The notes: generated from the letters alone by a model not told the origin. 64,000 nucleotides of DNA from Corythucha ciliata (GCA_038030265.1 CM075939.1:17589253-17653252), one strand, 5' to 3'; positions 1 through 11,160 are shown, numbered from the stretch's first letter. Program-made: numbers and translations.

Positions 1-1457
1 CACCTACTCGATTTTGTGCTTCGCCTTGAAAACCTTGGCTCAGGTTGATTTCAAAGAGCGTAAGTGACGAAGCTCCCTCACATAGCCTCGGCAAATCACT
101 CATGAAAAATACAACATTGAATAAAGAAGGGGGCGAGTTTTCAATGTCTTCATCATTGGGAGGGGGAGACAGTGTTTCAGGTCTTGAGTTAAACTGCGAA
201 ATGGTTTGTTGTTATTTCTAAAGAAGAAGAAGAAGAGGAGGGAGGACCTGCACGGAGTAGCAACCGAACTAAAAAAAATGAGGAGTTAGAGAATGATTAT
301 GGAGTTATTTTGGATGCCATAAATATAATTATATTGCGTCTCCTGCGGCAGTGTCATTCTCGTACGGTCATCTCCCAAATTTATATACTACTGTGTGTAT
401 TCCTCTCCTGATCCTGAACGTCTAATAAAATAGCTGCTTGTGCTTATATAGACCTGAACAATCGAAGGGTCGTGAAAACAGCAGATAACGGCATACTCAA
501 ATGCTACTCTACTCCACTCAGTGAAACTGCGATCCTTGGATAATTCCTAATTAAAGGGAATTTTTCCTCGCTCCAATTCAAAATGAACTACTTTGACAAA
601 GTTGAAAGATAAAACTTCTGTGTGTGTTCCCCTTGGATAATACAAACTGTCAGTAGTTGTGCATGCTGTCCTAATCCTACCTGTACATCTCGTTCTAAGA
701 GTGCAACTTTTAAAGTCACGTTCTCCTGGACTTCTAACTTCTCTAGGCTACTTCGGGTTGGCGTTTCAAAACGCTTTTCCCCTCCTCTTTAACTCAGCTA
801 AGAGGATACTAAAATGTTACAAGGACTGGAGGAATAATTGAGAAAAAAAAGCGCTTATATTTTGATTATCCCCCTTTTTTAACACAATAAAAAGTTTACG
901 ATGGGAAGACTTATTAAGTACATTCTCACCTTTAAAAAGAATTAAGTAGCGCGAAACGATGAATGAATGATGAAAAAAGGTTCGAAAGGACTGAGCGAAC
1001 TTCGTGGCTCTGTTAATGACAAAGGATCTGTGAGTAACGTTTTTCCCACTGGGTAAAACAATTGAAAGCTTAGGAAGGAGAGGAAGTGAGTCCTCAAAGG
1101 TTTGAATTTGTATGGTGGTGCATTGTGGTTAGTCGCCCGTCCAAAGGGGCGATTTTTTTTCCCCCGAAAAATTGGCATGCTCACATAATACTTCTAAGAC
1201 TATACCATTATACACGTTTAAGGTTTTAGACCAGGTGGGGCCACAAAGTTTTCCCTGTCTTTCTTAGTGCGGGTGTCAGTGGTAAATTACCATGTTTAGT
1301 AGTGGATTTTTGTCTTCATAAGTGGAACATTACATTCTCTGCCTAAATGCTATAGAAGAATGAAAGTGCAGGGGAGGCGAGGAAGAAAGAAATGAGCTAA
1401 AGTCAGGTTAGAGCGGTGTGGAACGACCCGTCGCTCCTCGGCCCCGCAGACCTCTAC
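1..1457. other. No recognisable gene
   Basis: I see no coding region, RNA gene or clear mobile element here. The only structure is a short GAA-type microsatellite near 222-242 and general AT-rich, low-complexity sequence. The open frames present are short and carry no motif I know. Confidence 0.6.
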
Positions 1458-1520
1458 GATTGTCTTCACCAAATATGTGTATGAAAGGTGTTGTCTCCAC
1501 ACGTGTTTATTTTATTTTAC

Positions 1521-1566
1521 AACCAGAACCGGTTTTCTGCCTACTTTGAGGCCATCCTCAGAGTAT
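1521..1566 (-). ncRNA. Degenerate hammerhead-like motif, left arm
   Basis: Read on the minus strand this arm has CTGAGGA, a helix II (GCCT paired with AGGC), GAA, the palindrome AACCGGTT, C, then TGGTT. The bases before CTGAGGA (ATACT) do not pair with TGGTT, so helix I is broken. It mirrors the better copy at 1632-1675 in the other arm. Confidence 0.35.
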
Positions 1567-1631
1567 CAGTTTTAACATCGGACGATGTTAAAAATCGGAC
1601 GAGGTGCTCTGCACTCAAAAGCTTCTTTAAG

Positions 1632-1675
1632 AACCACTGAGGATGGCCAAAGTAGGCAGAAAACCGGTTCTGGTT
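1632..1675 (+). ncRNA. Putative type I hammerhead ribozyme
   Basis: The order of parts is AACCA (1632-1636), core CTGAGGA (1637-1643), a GC-rich hairpin as helix II (1644-1658), GAA (1659-1661), self-complementary AACCGGTT as helix III (1662-1669), C1670 as the cleavage-site base, and TGGTT (1671-1675), which pairs perfectly with AACCA as helix I. Known ribozymes of Penelope-like elements have such very short helix III and are thought to work better as dimers. One deviation is an extra pyrimidine after the CTGAGGA core, closing weakly against the A before GAA, plus a bulged G in helix II. Self-cleavage is inferred, not shown. Confidence 0.5.
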
Positions 1676-1773
1676 GTAAAATAAAATAAACACGTGTGGA
1701 GACAACATCATTCATACACATATTTGTCACAACGCAAACCACACCGCCGTCAAGAAATGTTGATTGTCTTCAC

Positions 1774-2182
1774 TATTCACGGCTGCTCCAATGGCGCGCT
1801 ATGAAATCATTTGTTCAATTAGAACGATAGTGGTTGCGGGAAGGGACGGGAAATGAAAAGTCCCGTCAATTTTGTGTGTGGGAGTCTGAGTTCCCGTCCC
1901 AGTTTCATTTTTGTTTACCGTAATCGTACTGTGTCTATTTGGATGAGTAAACAGCGCTAACGTCAGTTCCTTCAAATTAGTCTACAGTAATTAGTTTGTG
2001 CGCGAAAGAATTGAAAAAGACGGTGGCGGAACGGGAGGGTTCTCATGGGGAGAAAACCCCTTTCATGGGGAGTCCCGATGACTTGAGAATCGGTAAGATT
2101 TATCAGATCCTAGGCACAAATCACGGCTCTTCATCTCATTCACTGACTCACAACCTTTTTCTTTCTAGGACTCTTCGCTGTT
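1774..2182. other. No recognisable gene
   Basis: No coding or RNA gene is evident. A stretch with repeated GTCCCGTC words (about 1845-1915) recalls a similar stretch at 32925-33010, but I cannot align them well by eye. Confidence 0.5.
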
Positions 2183-2254
2183 AAAGAACGTTAAATTTAA
2201 GGAAAGTTAACGCTCTTTAATTTCGAAATTAAAAAAAAATATTTGAACTGTGAG
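2183..2254 (+). repeat. Dispersed repeat, copy 1
   Basis: About 72 bp starting with AAAGAACGTTAAATTTAAGG closely matches 32580-32655. Differences are scattered substitutions and a few inserted bases. In both places it lies about 400 bp to the right of a fold-back element of the same family, and here it abuts the 170-bp tandem repeat. Confidence 0.65.
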
Positions 2255-2284
2255 TGCCAGAAGACGAAACTTGTGATTTCAGCC

Positions 2285-2860
2285 TCAAAACCCGTGTCTT
2301 TTCGTACAAAATTGACCACAACTCAGGAACTATTTGTGCTAACGACGTGGCTCAGGTCCTATTGGATTCAGCACTAAAAAGTGCATAAGTGCTGAGAGAA
2401 TCACACACTGATCATATACTGGGAGTACCACTTGGATAGTTTGAAAATGAAAAACTAAAAACCTTGTTTTTTCCACTTATTTGGTCAAAACTCGAAAAGT
2501 ACCAATCCTAGCGGCTTGGCTTTGGTCTCATTCGATTCAGCATTGAAAACTACATAAGGAATTATATGAACGCTGACCAAACCGGCAAGTTTCTTCAAAT
2601 TAAAAATTTTCGCGATTTTACCTGAAAAACCTGTGTTTTTTAGTAGAAATTGCACCATAACTCGGACGATATTGGTGCCAGCGACCTGGCTGTGATCTCA
2701 TTCGACTCAGCGCTAGCAAATACGTCGGGAACCACCTTAAATTCAAGTCAATTCTACAAACTCAAATTTAAGGAATTTTTCAAACTTTCCTCCACTCCGC
2801 AATCATGGTTCCCTCCATCCCACAACTCGGGACTCATCGAATCTCGTATTCTAGTATAAC
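2285..2860. repeat. Degenerate tandem repeat, period about 170 bp
   Basis: Three diverged units can be aligned. The landmark TGTNTTTT lies near 2293, 2463 and 2632. The landmark GATTCAGC / GATTCAGC / GACTCAGC lies near 2365, 2535 and 2705. The step is 169 to 170 bp each time. Other shared words are ACAACTC/AAAACTC/ATAACTC and GGCTCAGGTCC/GGCTTTGGTCTC/GGCTGTGATCTC. The short open frame at 2650-2859 is just one of these units and is not a gene. Confidence 0.7.
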
Positions 2861-3748
2861 GAGGGATTTTTGAGCCAAGTTTCAGAGGCGGACGAGTTTT
2901 GCCCGCTAGAAGGCCGTTTTAAAAAGTTTTTTTGACTATACTATGATGTTAAGTTCTCATAATTTTAAAATCAAAAAGCTGTGTGAACTGCTATACTTGG
3001 GCTGTCTTCGCGCATGTCTTGCGACGACTTACATGTTAAAAGTGCTCAGCAGTTGTTACGGCTGCGTACTCTGTTCAGTCCACGATTTGATATGATTTGT
3101 GTACATTCAGGGATAATCCGTGCGACGCGGTTAACCCAGGTGCTCCAAGGTCCATGGCAAAGCAGTCCATGGGCTCAAGGAGCGGTCAGGCGTGGATCGC
3201 CTCCCCATGGGCCTTGTGATTATAGACATATGGGTTTCCTGATTCCGCAAAGTAACAGGATTTTTGGGACAGGCTTCGTTTTCGCGGTAATCCTCGGGCT
3301 TTGGTGAGCCGGATCACGTAGTGGTCCAATAAGGGCTTTAAGTCCCAAAACCTGACTTTACAAAACAAGCAAAGTCATTTATCCATATAAACACATAGAG
3401 ATCGTTAATTTAGCCACTAGAAAGTGACCGTCAGCCACTTTAACATCGCGTCATTCCAAGTTTCTTGGAACTTGACAAACCGAACGTGTCGAAATCCGCG
3501 AGATCCCCCTCCACGAAAGTAATTTTGAATGATAAAAATTCACATTTGAATGAGCCGTTTCTTGAAATGACACTTTTCTGCCGACAAATTTTGGATCAAT
3601 AGTCCGAATCAGGAAGAGGGTGATTAGTGGGGAATTTTGAAAAACCGGCCCACCCTTTTGTCCCGACCTCGTTACGCCATTGGTAAGAACCCCTGAAATT
3701 TGTCACATTTTTCTGATTCCCCGTTAAGAAAACCTCCCAAGTTACTGA
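2861..3748. other. No recognisable gene
   Basis: Overlapping short open frames occur on both strands near 3014-3368, but none carries a motif I recognise. I see no repeat or RNA gene. Confidence 0.5.
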
Positions 3749-3867
3749 AGTTGGAGCTTTCTGTGGCTAGAGCATTGGAGTGGTTGGAGCTTTTTGTGGT
3801 TAGACCTTTTTTGTGATTGGAACTTTACTGTGATTGGGCCTTCTTTGTAGTTGTACCCTTGCTGTGG
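3749..3867 (+). repeat. 17-bp tandem repeat
   Basis: Six to seven units of the type GTGGTTGGAGCTTTTTT follow one another. From about 3779 the units begin GTGGTTGGA, GTGGTTAGA, GTGATTGGA, GTGATTGGG, GTAGTTGTA and GTGGCC, each 16 to 17 bp apart. The reverse complement of the same unit (CAACCACAAAAAG type) recurs in the arrays near 10545-11160. Confidence 0.75.
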
Positions 3868-4797
3868 CCACCGTATGTGGAAACTTTGTGCTGCTCCTGA
3901 TGAAAACGTGTGTAATATGAGTGACCAAAAGCGTTGGCATAGTGGCATCACAGTGAGAACCCCTTCAACACCTCATCTGATCGAAAATCCATCTCGATTT
4001 TTGGACTCTTCCTGTCGAAAAACCTCAAAATACGGGGTGGGTGATTTTTAGGCTGAATTATTTCAAAATGTTTCGATTTTAGCCGGACGTGGTTTATGGT
4101 ATCCTAGGACACTGGTCAATTGCCCCTGGATAACGTGCGAGTGTAGCCAAAAGATTGCGTGTAGGGGCGAGGTTGAACGCGCAGATTTTGGGGTTTCCCG
4201 TGTCCAAAACTCAGCAGTGCTAGCCGTGGGACTGTGAGGGGGGTGCCTTCCTGCTCCATCTCTGGGTAGAATTCATTTTATTGGGGACGTGTTCGTCGTT
4301 TTTTTTTGTTTTTTTTTTTTCCACTTATCTTGGCGTTTGGTGTTTCGTTGTTTTTTCAATATTTCATTGTTCGTAGATTGAGAGCTACTTCGCTACAGAA
4401 ACTGTGTGGTTGTTTTGGTAGGTGCGGTGGCATTTTCCTTTAAAGAAATCCCCACGACTTGTCGAGAAAATACATCAAGTTGCTCTATTGAATGAACATT
4501 TTAATCAGAAAATACAGCTTAAATTATTTGGACCAGTCGTGGGAGGAGACGGGGGTTTTTACGAGCTAGGACTTGGATATTCCGATGATTGGAATTCGAG
4601 ATATTCAGTTTCAGTCAGATTCTCACGTACCGTATGAAAGTTTTCACCTTTTTGGTCCACGTTTTATCGGGGAAGACTATATTACCAAAGGTGAAGGGCT
4701 GAAATAGAGCTTTCAGATTAGTGCTCAAATAGTACGCAATATTTCAAGATATTAGTTAGTAGAACGTCCCATTAATAAGGTACCTCGGTAATAAGTG
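3868..4797. other. No recognisable gene
   Basis: AT-rich sequence with T-runs near 4298-4321. No coding region or RNA gene is evident. Confidence 0.5.
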
Positions 4798-4853
4798 CCT
4801 CGGCACAATTTTTTTTCCCCCCATCTTTCAGTTAAAAACATCTTGCAATTTTC
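4798..4853 (+). repeat. Direct repeat, copy 1
   Basis: A 55-bp segment running from CCTCGGCAC to TTGCAATTTTCC recurs at 5468-5522 with a few changes. The copies are about 670 bp apart, and the DNA between them holds no recognisable gene. Confidence 0.75.
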
Positions 4854-5467
4854 CCGTAAGTAACAGAGAAACTGCTTGACAGGTTTTCATTTCTGGCAGT
4901 TCATTCAGTTTCACGCTCACTGAGTGTGTACCAGAGAAAAGAAAGTAGAAAATATAGTGCATGTAAATACACGCCTCATTTTTCCATCATTTTAAGTACA
5001 TAATAATTTATTATGTTACCTTCTTTGTCATGTTATTCTTTCATTAGAATGGGACAAGGTTTCGTTACATTGTTGCGAAAATTGATTCTCACAACAAATA
5101 AAATTTGTAAACGCTATAGGTACAATATTGAATCCTCCGTCCGCCGTTCACAGTTTCCTATAGTTTGAACGTTTACTTCAGGATTGAATTGTTGTTGAAT
5201 CTCTCATAATTCCAGACCTTTGGGCCGTTTTCGCTGTTATAAAAAGAGTGTTCGTGCTTAGCAGAAAGAACAGCAAACCTGGCACCTCGAATGGATGTGA
5301 AATCAAGACTGAGGCCGCCCGGATATCCTACAGATTTTTCTTAGCTGATAGTGAAACATTTAATTAGTGATGTCAAGGGGTTAAGAGGTAGGTACTCGCG
5401 TAAGACTTTCGATTAAAATACGTCCGTTTTTTTGACTTCTGGGGATATTGAAGGGAGAACGGTCTCG

Positions 5468-5522
5468 CCTCGGCACTTTTTTTTCCCCTCGTCTTTCAAT
5501 TAAAAACATCTTGCAATTTTCC
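5468..5522 (+). repeat. Direct repeat, copy 2
   Basis: Second copy of the segment at 4798-4853, with the shared block AAAAACATCTTGCAATTTTCC-like end and the shared CCTCGGCAC start. It could be a small dispersed element or a local duplication. Confidence 0.75.
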
Positions 5523-8490
5523 AAGGCAGAGCTCATTAAAGTGAGCGGTTATATCGAGCCTCTCCACTCTCGGCTGACTCCCGTCCTCAACTCCCTTGGC
5601 CGTCGACCGCCGTGCGGTTGTTAGCCGATTAAAAAACATGAAAAGGGAGAGATGACCATCTCATTTTCCTCTGTGCTGTGTCTTGTGAATTTCTTAGCCG
5701 TCATCATTCTAAGTTTATTGTTCTTTCAAGGATCTCACGCTTTTTGTAATCTCAATTACACTGTTGCAAGTGCTATCGTGTTAATTTTTCCCTTAAGAAG
5801 TTGCTCAAGTTTCTTATGCGGTTGTGAAGAGTTTAAGGCATAAATATACTCGATGTTCACGTGTACAAAAATGATGGGCTTTCTAATGACAGGTCCGTCA
5901 CTATAGTGAACCCATCGTTGGCTCTTATTGGCGGAGTGCTTTTTTTTATCGAGATTTCTTTTTTGCTTAACTTTCTGTATCACTTTCATTTCATTTTTTA
6001 CTCATCTCAAATTAAATAAATTAGTCTCGCGATACTGGTGAAATGGACGATCTCGCTCTCCCCCTTTCTCAGCCATCTTGCCATTCTATTCCAAATAACT
6101 TTTTTTCTTTAGTCCCCAAAAAATTAGCAATTAATGAATCATTCATAAGGTTAGACAGAAGATGCGTCCTTTTCTATAGTTACAGGTACTTTAGTGGGGT
6201 TTTGGGTCATCGGTCGCGGTTAGTTTAACATGCCTGTAACTTTTCACAACAAATTGTTGGTTCTTCTTGAAACTGTATTCTGGCACTTGTGATACACTTC
6301 TTGCACTAAATAACACACTGTACACGGGCGCCTAGCAAGATAATCTCTTATACAAGGGGTCTTCCACTCCTCGCTTTCCGGGTCAAATACGAATGATTCT
6401 ATACAACGTATTCTCAGATTCTTTGGGTAGGGTGGGGAAGGGGGGCACGTGGGCTCCAGTCAGAGATACCGTGCATGTACTTCACGATCCCATGACATAA
6501 TGAACCCAGCCTGTATATACATTTATTGTATTGACATCTTTCATAAATACACCAGCGCTCATGTGACGACTAAGTGAAACGACCTCCTGGGGTATCCTTC
6601 AATTTTCAATTGGATTTACTTTAATAATTATCTTTCTCACTACCACAATAAACAAAACAAGGCAAGTGACACCGGTCAGATGTTACCCCAGATTGTTAGT
6701 TCAGATTGGTAGTAGCTCAGCAAGAGCGCTGCTGTCAATACTGATGGGACGTAGTTAGACTTCAAACGATTGGGGGCTCCTAGCTCCTAAAGGCATATTT
6801 TACATAGGCGCTCACGGGAAACATTAAAAAACGCTTCAAAATATCATTCAGCGAACGAAAGCTGGCTATTTCCCTTAGATGGAAAAACGTTGTCGTTTTG
6901 GCACCGGCCAGTCCGCCCCAGTTTCCATTTTCATTATACGCACTACCCACTTCTACGTGTAGGACCCCGATTAGGCTCATAAATCTCAATTTTAAAACTC
7001 TTCGTAGAATTGGTCAGCCTTTCTATAGTGCTGAACGAATCAGGGCAATTTTTTTTCTATCACTATCAAAACTTTTGGATCTGGATGGGTGGGAACAAAC
7101 GAGAAATACGATAGCATTGAAAGGACTCAACACGACTCATTGACGAACATGATTTTTTTTTTATTATTTAGAAGGTAGATCCTGAACCATACCAACCTGT
7201 CTTTCATTGTTACACAATACAATAGTTTTTCCGCCGGGACCGCATGGCTCCACTTTTTTTTAAATATTAGATAACAATTTCGGCGGATAAACTATAAAAG
7301 AAATACAAGGGGAAAAAACGTTGTGAATGAAAGAAAGGGTCTCATTGTCACTGGACTCAGACTATTTATGTTATGCGTTACAGTTAAAAGCCTAAAAACC
7401 TGAGATAATGAAGACGCCGCTCTCGCATTATAAGTCAATCGATCGTCTTAACAGCATCTTGAAATTAAACCTTAAAAATTGTCATTAATGATTGCTTAAA
7501 AGCATTGAAAAACTCGTGGGTGTGAGCTTGTTATATACCATCCTTTAAATTATAGAGCTGGCATAAAGCTTAACCCTCAAGATTGTGTCAGTTTTAAAAC
7601 GGACAAACACTCAATAATGTGGGATAAAAACTGAGTGGGCCCGTTTTACAGCCAATTATGCAGTAAACAAGCTTTCAAAAAAAAAGGGTCAGAGAGGGAC
7701 GACATTTTTTGAAATAGTGATCCGTGCTTCCTCCGGTTTTCACGTTGAAAGCACGAGTCAAACTTGGAAGTGGCTGGACTATGTAAAGGTGCGACTGACA
7801 TCGGTCAAATCTGCCGAAGTGTGAGGTAGAGCGACAATAATGATAATAATACCATTTATCGTCTTGTTGAACAAGCTTTACAAGGTAACGTCTCAATGAA
7901 TACAAAGACAAGAACCAGGGTCAGGTAGGTTTACCTACTGACTATAGCAATACTGCAATAGGCCAGGCATTCCTCAACCGAGTAGGCAGGCCTGAAAGCT
8001 GCTTTTTGTACGCGCTGTAGGCGACCAAGAAAGATGGTCACGCGAGATACTGGACAGCTTGTCCTCTTCCATGCGAATTATCGTGAAAAGGGCCTAATTC
8101 TTATTATTTTTACGTATATCTATGTGTAGGTACTTACATAATAACCAAATCATGCATAGAAAGTAGCATTTTAACCTCGAGAACTTATACAATTTAAGGA
8201 GTAAATCGTCAATTTAGCCCCTAAACTAGATTTTCGTCTCTCAACTTTAATTTTGATGGATAACAACTGAATCCTCTGGCACTTTTTCCGTCTATGATTT
8301 CCGTCCGTTCTCTGTTGAGAGGTCAGGTAAAAACGGCCTAAAGGGTCAAACCGTGTGTCAGGCGTGGATCCAGGGTCGGCATAAGGAGGGGCCATGTCTC
8401 CAGCTGGCCCCAAAATGATGGAAAATTTAAAAATGGACAAAACCACGTATTTTGAAGTTCAACGATACAGGGAATTAACAATGTCCCACT
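5523..8490. other. No recognisable gene, about 3 kb
   Basis: Short open frames occur on both strands (for example 5652-5843 and 6898-7143), but none shows a domain, and all are compatible with chance. I found no RNA gene, long inverted repeat or tandem array. Confidence 0.5.
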
Positions 8491-8499
8491 CAAAAATTG

Positions 8500-9060
8500 C
8501 AATTTGCTCATAAAATTGACACCTTTAAAACTGAAAATGTTCTCATAAAATCAGCCATTAGTTCATAAGCTCAAGAATTCCCGTAAAATTACAAGTTTTC
8601 TTGTAAAACAGACAATTCCTTCTGAAATTGACAATTTCTTCGTGAAACTGACAAGTTTTTTGATAAAATTTCCCTTGGTGAGGCGCTTCGTACAAATTGT
8701 CCCCATTGACGTGGCCTTAAAATTGACGATTCGCGTGAGTGTGTCTCCGAATGTTACGTTTTGCCCACAGTGGTGCATTCTGTGCTGTAAATTCCTCTTG
8801 GAATGCGACAATTCGCGTAAATAATGCCTGTAGAATGTGCAGTTTTGCATGGGTTTTGACCTGAATGTTCGCCCTAATGAGGCCTTACGCTTAAATACTG
8901 GCCTGGATGTGACGTTTTGCTGTGAAAAGGGGAATTTTTCATAAATGTTGCCTACATGCCTTCAATGTTGCGTTTTAAGTGAATTATTTCTCATTTTCGG
9001 CTCTAAATGGATAATTACCCCTCACAATTTTCTACGACAATTTTTTATGAAATTGACAAT
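8500..9060. repeat. Short-period degenerate tandem repeat
   Basis: Variants of TAAAATTGACAATTTCTT follow one another with a step of about 20 bp, clearest at 8575-8665 and again at about 9010-9065. Between them the pattern decays into looser repeats containing TGACGTGGCC and TGACGTTTTGC. The open frames at 8563-8850 and 8642-8824 are products of this array. Confidence 0.55.
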
Positions 9061-9426
9061 TCCCCATTCAATTACGAGTTGCACGTGAGTGTTTCCACCA
9101 ATGTTCTTGCGTTTTGTCAACAAACTGGGGCATTTCGAGTAATATTTTTCCTTTGGGTGTGCCACGGCTGTTTCATAATCATTTTACTCTCACCCATGTG
9201 ACATTTCGCGTGAATTTTGACCTTGACGTGACATTTTGCACATCAATTTCTCGGATTTTGGCTCACTGAAAAAGCAATTTCGGGGACTTTCGTTGGCGGC
9301 TAACCACTTTCGCTGGGATGGCCCAATTCAGAGACCGATTTGCATTGGGCCACCCGGTGAAATTGGTTTTGACTGGGCGTTTAAGGTTTGAGATAACGGG
9401 AAGGGAAATACCACTTTTTTCACTGG

Positions 9427-9597
9427 TAACGTGAAATAGCACATTTCACAAGCGCACAGAGAGGAAAGTGGAACTTAACCCGACTCGTTGACGTAACGCT
9501 CGCAATGCAACGTAACGAGTACGCAACGTAACGCTTGTGACAACTCGCAAGGGGGGGTAAAGTCCCCCTTTCCTCTCTCGTTGTGAAATGTACTATT
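9427..9597. mobile_element. MITE-like inverted-repeat element
   Basis: The left arm contains AATAGCACATTTCACAA followed by AGAGAGGAAAGTGG. The right arm, read in reverse complement, contains AATAGTACATTTCACAA followed by AGAGAGGAAAGGGG. The arms are about 40 bp and match well. ACTGG lies on both sides (9422-9426 and 9598-9602) and may be the target duplication. The interior carries CAACGTAACG-type short repeats. It abuts the 30-bp array at 9603. Confidence 0.6.
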
Positions 9598-9602
9598 ACT
9601 GG

Positions 9603-10420
9603 CGACGAAATCCTCGAAATTTGTTTTCAGTGAGGTAAATCCAAGAAATTTATATTACAGTGAGCCAGATTCGGGGTAATGTTTTTCTTCTGCGAGAAAA
9701 ATTCGCGAAATTTGGTTTCTTAGAGAGTGAAATTCGATAAATTGAATTTTTTGGTGAGTCAAACATGCGAAAATGGTTTTACAGTGCGGAAAAATCAGCA
9801 AATTTGATCACCGAATTGAAGCCACCCTCCGAAATTTGACTGTTGGTAACAACTAAATAAGTGATATTTATTTTCTAGTGAACCCGCCACCCAAAAATGT
9901 CCACAAAATCGGTATTTAGAGAGCGAAATCTGAGTTATTCGTTTTTTGTTTTTTTTTTCTGTTTAAATACAGAAAATGTATGAACTCCGGCAGTGAACTC
10001 CAAATAATTGTTTTTTTTTTTTTTTTTTTTTGCGTACCTACCCAGCTAATATCAAATTTTAGTGCGTAAAATCTTCGAAAACGGCCCCTGAATTTCGGCA
10101 CTTGGGCACTCTGAGCAACAAAAATCCGTAAACTGATTTTTTTAGTTAGTTCGTTACTTATACATTTCTTTGTTGGTGAGAAAAATCCGCAAAATTGGTT
10201 TTTATAGAGAGCGAAATCCGAGAAATTCGTTTTTCAGTTAGCCAGGTCAAGGAAAATGGCTATTTTTCGACAAGAAAAATCAGGAAGTTTGGTGTCTTAG
10301 TGATAAAAGTGTGAGGAAAGGTATTTTATTGGATGAATAATCTGAAAAGGTTCTTTTCAGGTGTATTTTTTTAGTATTATAAAGGTTCAGGGAAAAGGTG
10401 TATTTCTAAAGCCAGACCGG
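9603..10420 (-). repeat. 30-bp degenerate array
   Basis: Units of about 30-31 bp read GCGAAATTTGG, a T-rich stretch, then GTGAGNCAAATNC. Clear successive units start near 9714, 9745 and 9776. This is the reverse orientation of the arrays at 19030-19560 and 30410-31170. Units are strongly diverged, with A and T runs inserted (for example 10010-10030). Confidence 0.6.
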
Positions 10421-10544
10421 CGAACATTTTCGCTACAAAATGTGGCGATCCTGATGGATTTTACTTTATTGGTGGTATCTGGGAGCTGCCCCACTAAGTC
10501 TGCGCTTTACAGTCTAGCTGAGGGCAACTGACCACCCTGACCAA

Positions 10545-11160
10545 GCCCAAAAAAGGTCCAACCACAGCGAAGCTCTATATAACCACAGAAATCTCAACCA
10601 CTGTGAGCCTCCTGCCTACTCAATATTTTGGGGTTTCTCCACGCTGGGGATCCGAGGCGGCTTCGATGATTTGTTTTTTTGCACAAGTGGCCTCTCCCTT
10701 GGATCCTCCACTGCCGTGTGTAAGTCTGTTGGAGCAGGGCCGGCGAAAAAGGTGGTTGTATGGTGTGTATCACTACCCGCCTGGAACTTCTGAAGGTAGG
10801 TAATTACCCGGGTAAAAAAAAACGGGAAATTTTATAACACCCACGGCCGGTGGATTTGACTGTCTAAAAAACAATTTTGCGGTCTTGTATCGTTCAAAAA
10901 CCAAATTTGGTTTTAACCACATAAATTCGTGAACAAAAAAATTGCTAACCACAAAAAGCGCTTACTAGAAACAGCTTAACCACGGAACGATTGAACCAAG
11001 AAAAATTTTGAACCTCGTATAAGCTTGAACCACAAAAAACACAAGCCATGAAAGTTATAACCTCTAAAACCTCAAAAGGTTATAAAGCTCTAACTGAAAG
11101 CCCTGACCATAGCAATCAAGGTCTAACGACAAAAATATTCACCCACAAAAGGCTCTTCAG
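10545..11160 (-). repeat. CAACCACAAAAAG short-unit arrays
   Basis: Words such as CCAACCACAG, ATAACCACAG and CTCAACCACT at 10558-10605, and GCTAACCACAAAAAGCGC, CTTAACCACGG and CTTGAACCACAAAAAA from about 10910 to 11160, recur at intervals of about 17 to 22 bp. They are the reverse complement of the 17-bp unit at 3749-3867. The part at 10605-10880 is not clearly repetitive. Confidence 0.5.

Larger units (their letters stand above)
1470..1761. mobile_element. Fold-back element, Penelope-like pseudo-LTR pair
   Basis: Two near-identical arms of about 90 bp face each other (about 1471-1560 and 1638-1725). Each has GTTGTCTCCACACGTG near its outer end and CTGAGGATGGCC near its inner end. A 12-bp direct repeat, GATTGTCTTCAC, lies at 1458-1469 and again at 1762-1773, so this looks like a target-site duplication. 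The right side has an extra tail of about 36 bp (1726-1761) that the left side lacks. Long variable duplications, inverted pseudo-LTRs, a one-sided tail and hammerhead motifs are all known from Penelope-like retroelements. No reverse transcriptase is present, so this would be an internally deleted, non-autonomous copy. A plain fold-back transposon is the alternative. The same family occurs at 31893-32196. Confidence 0.6.
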
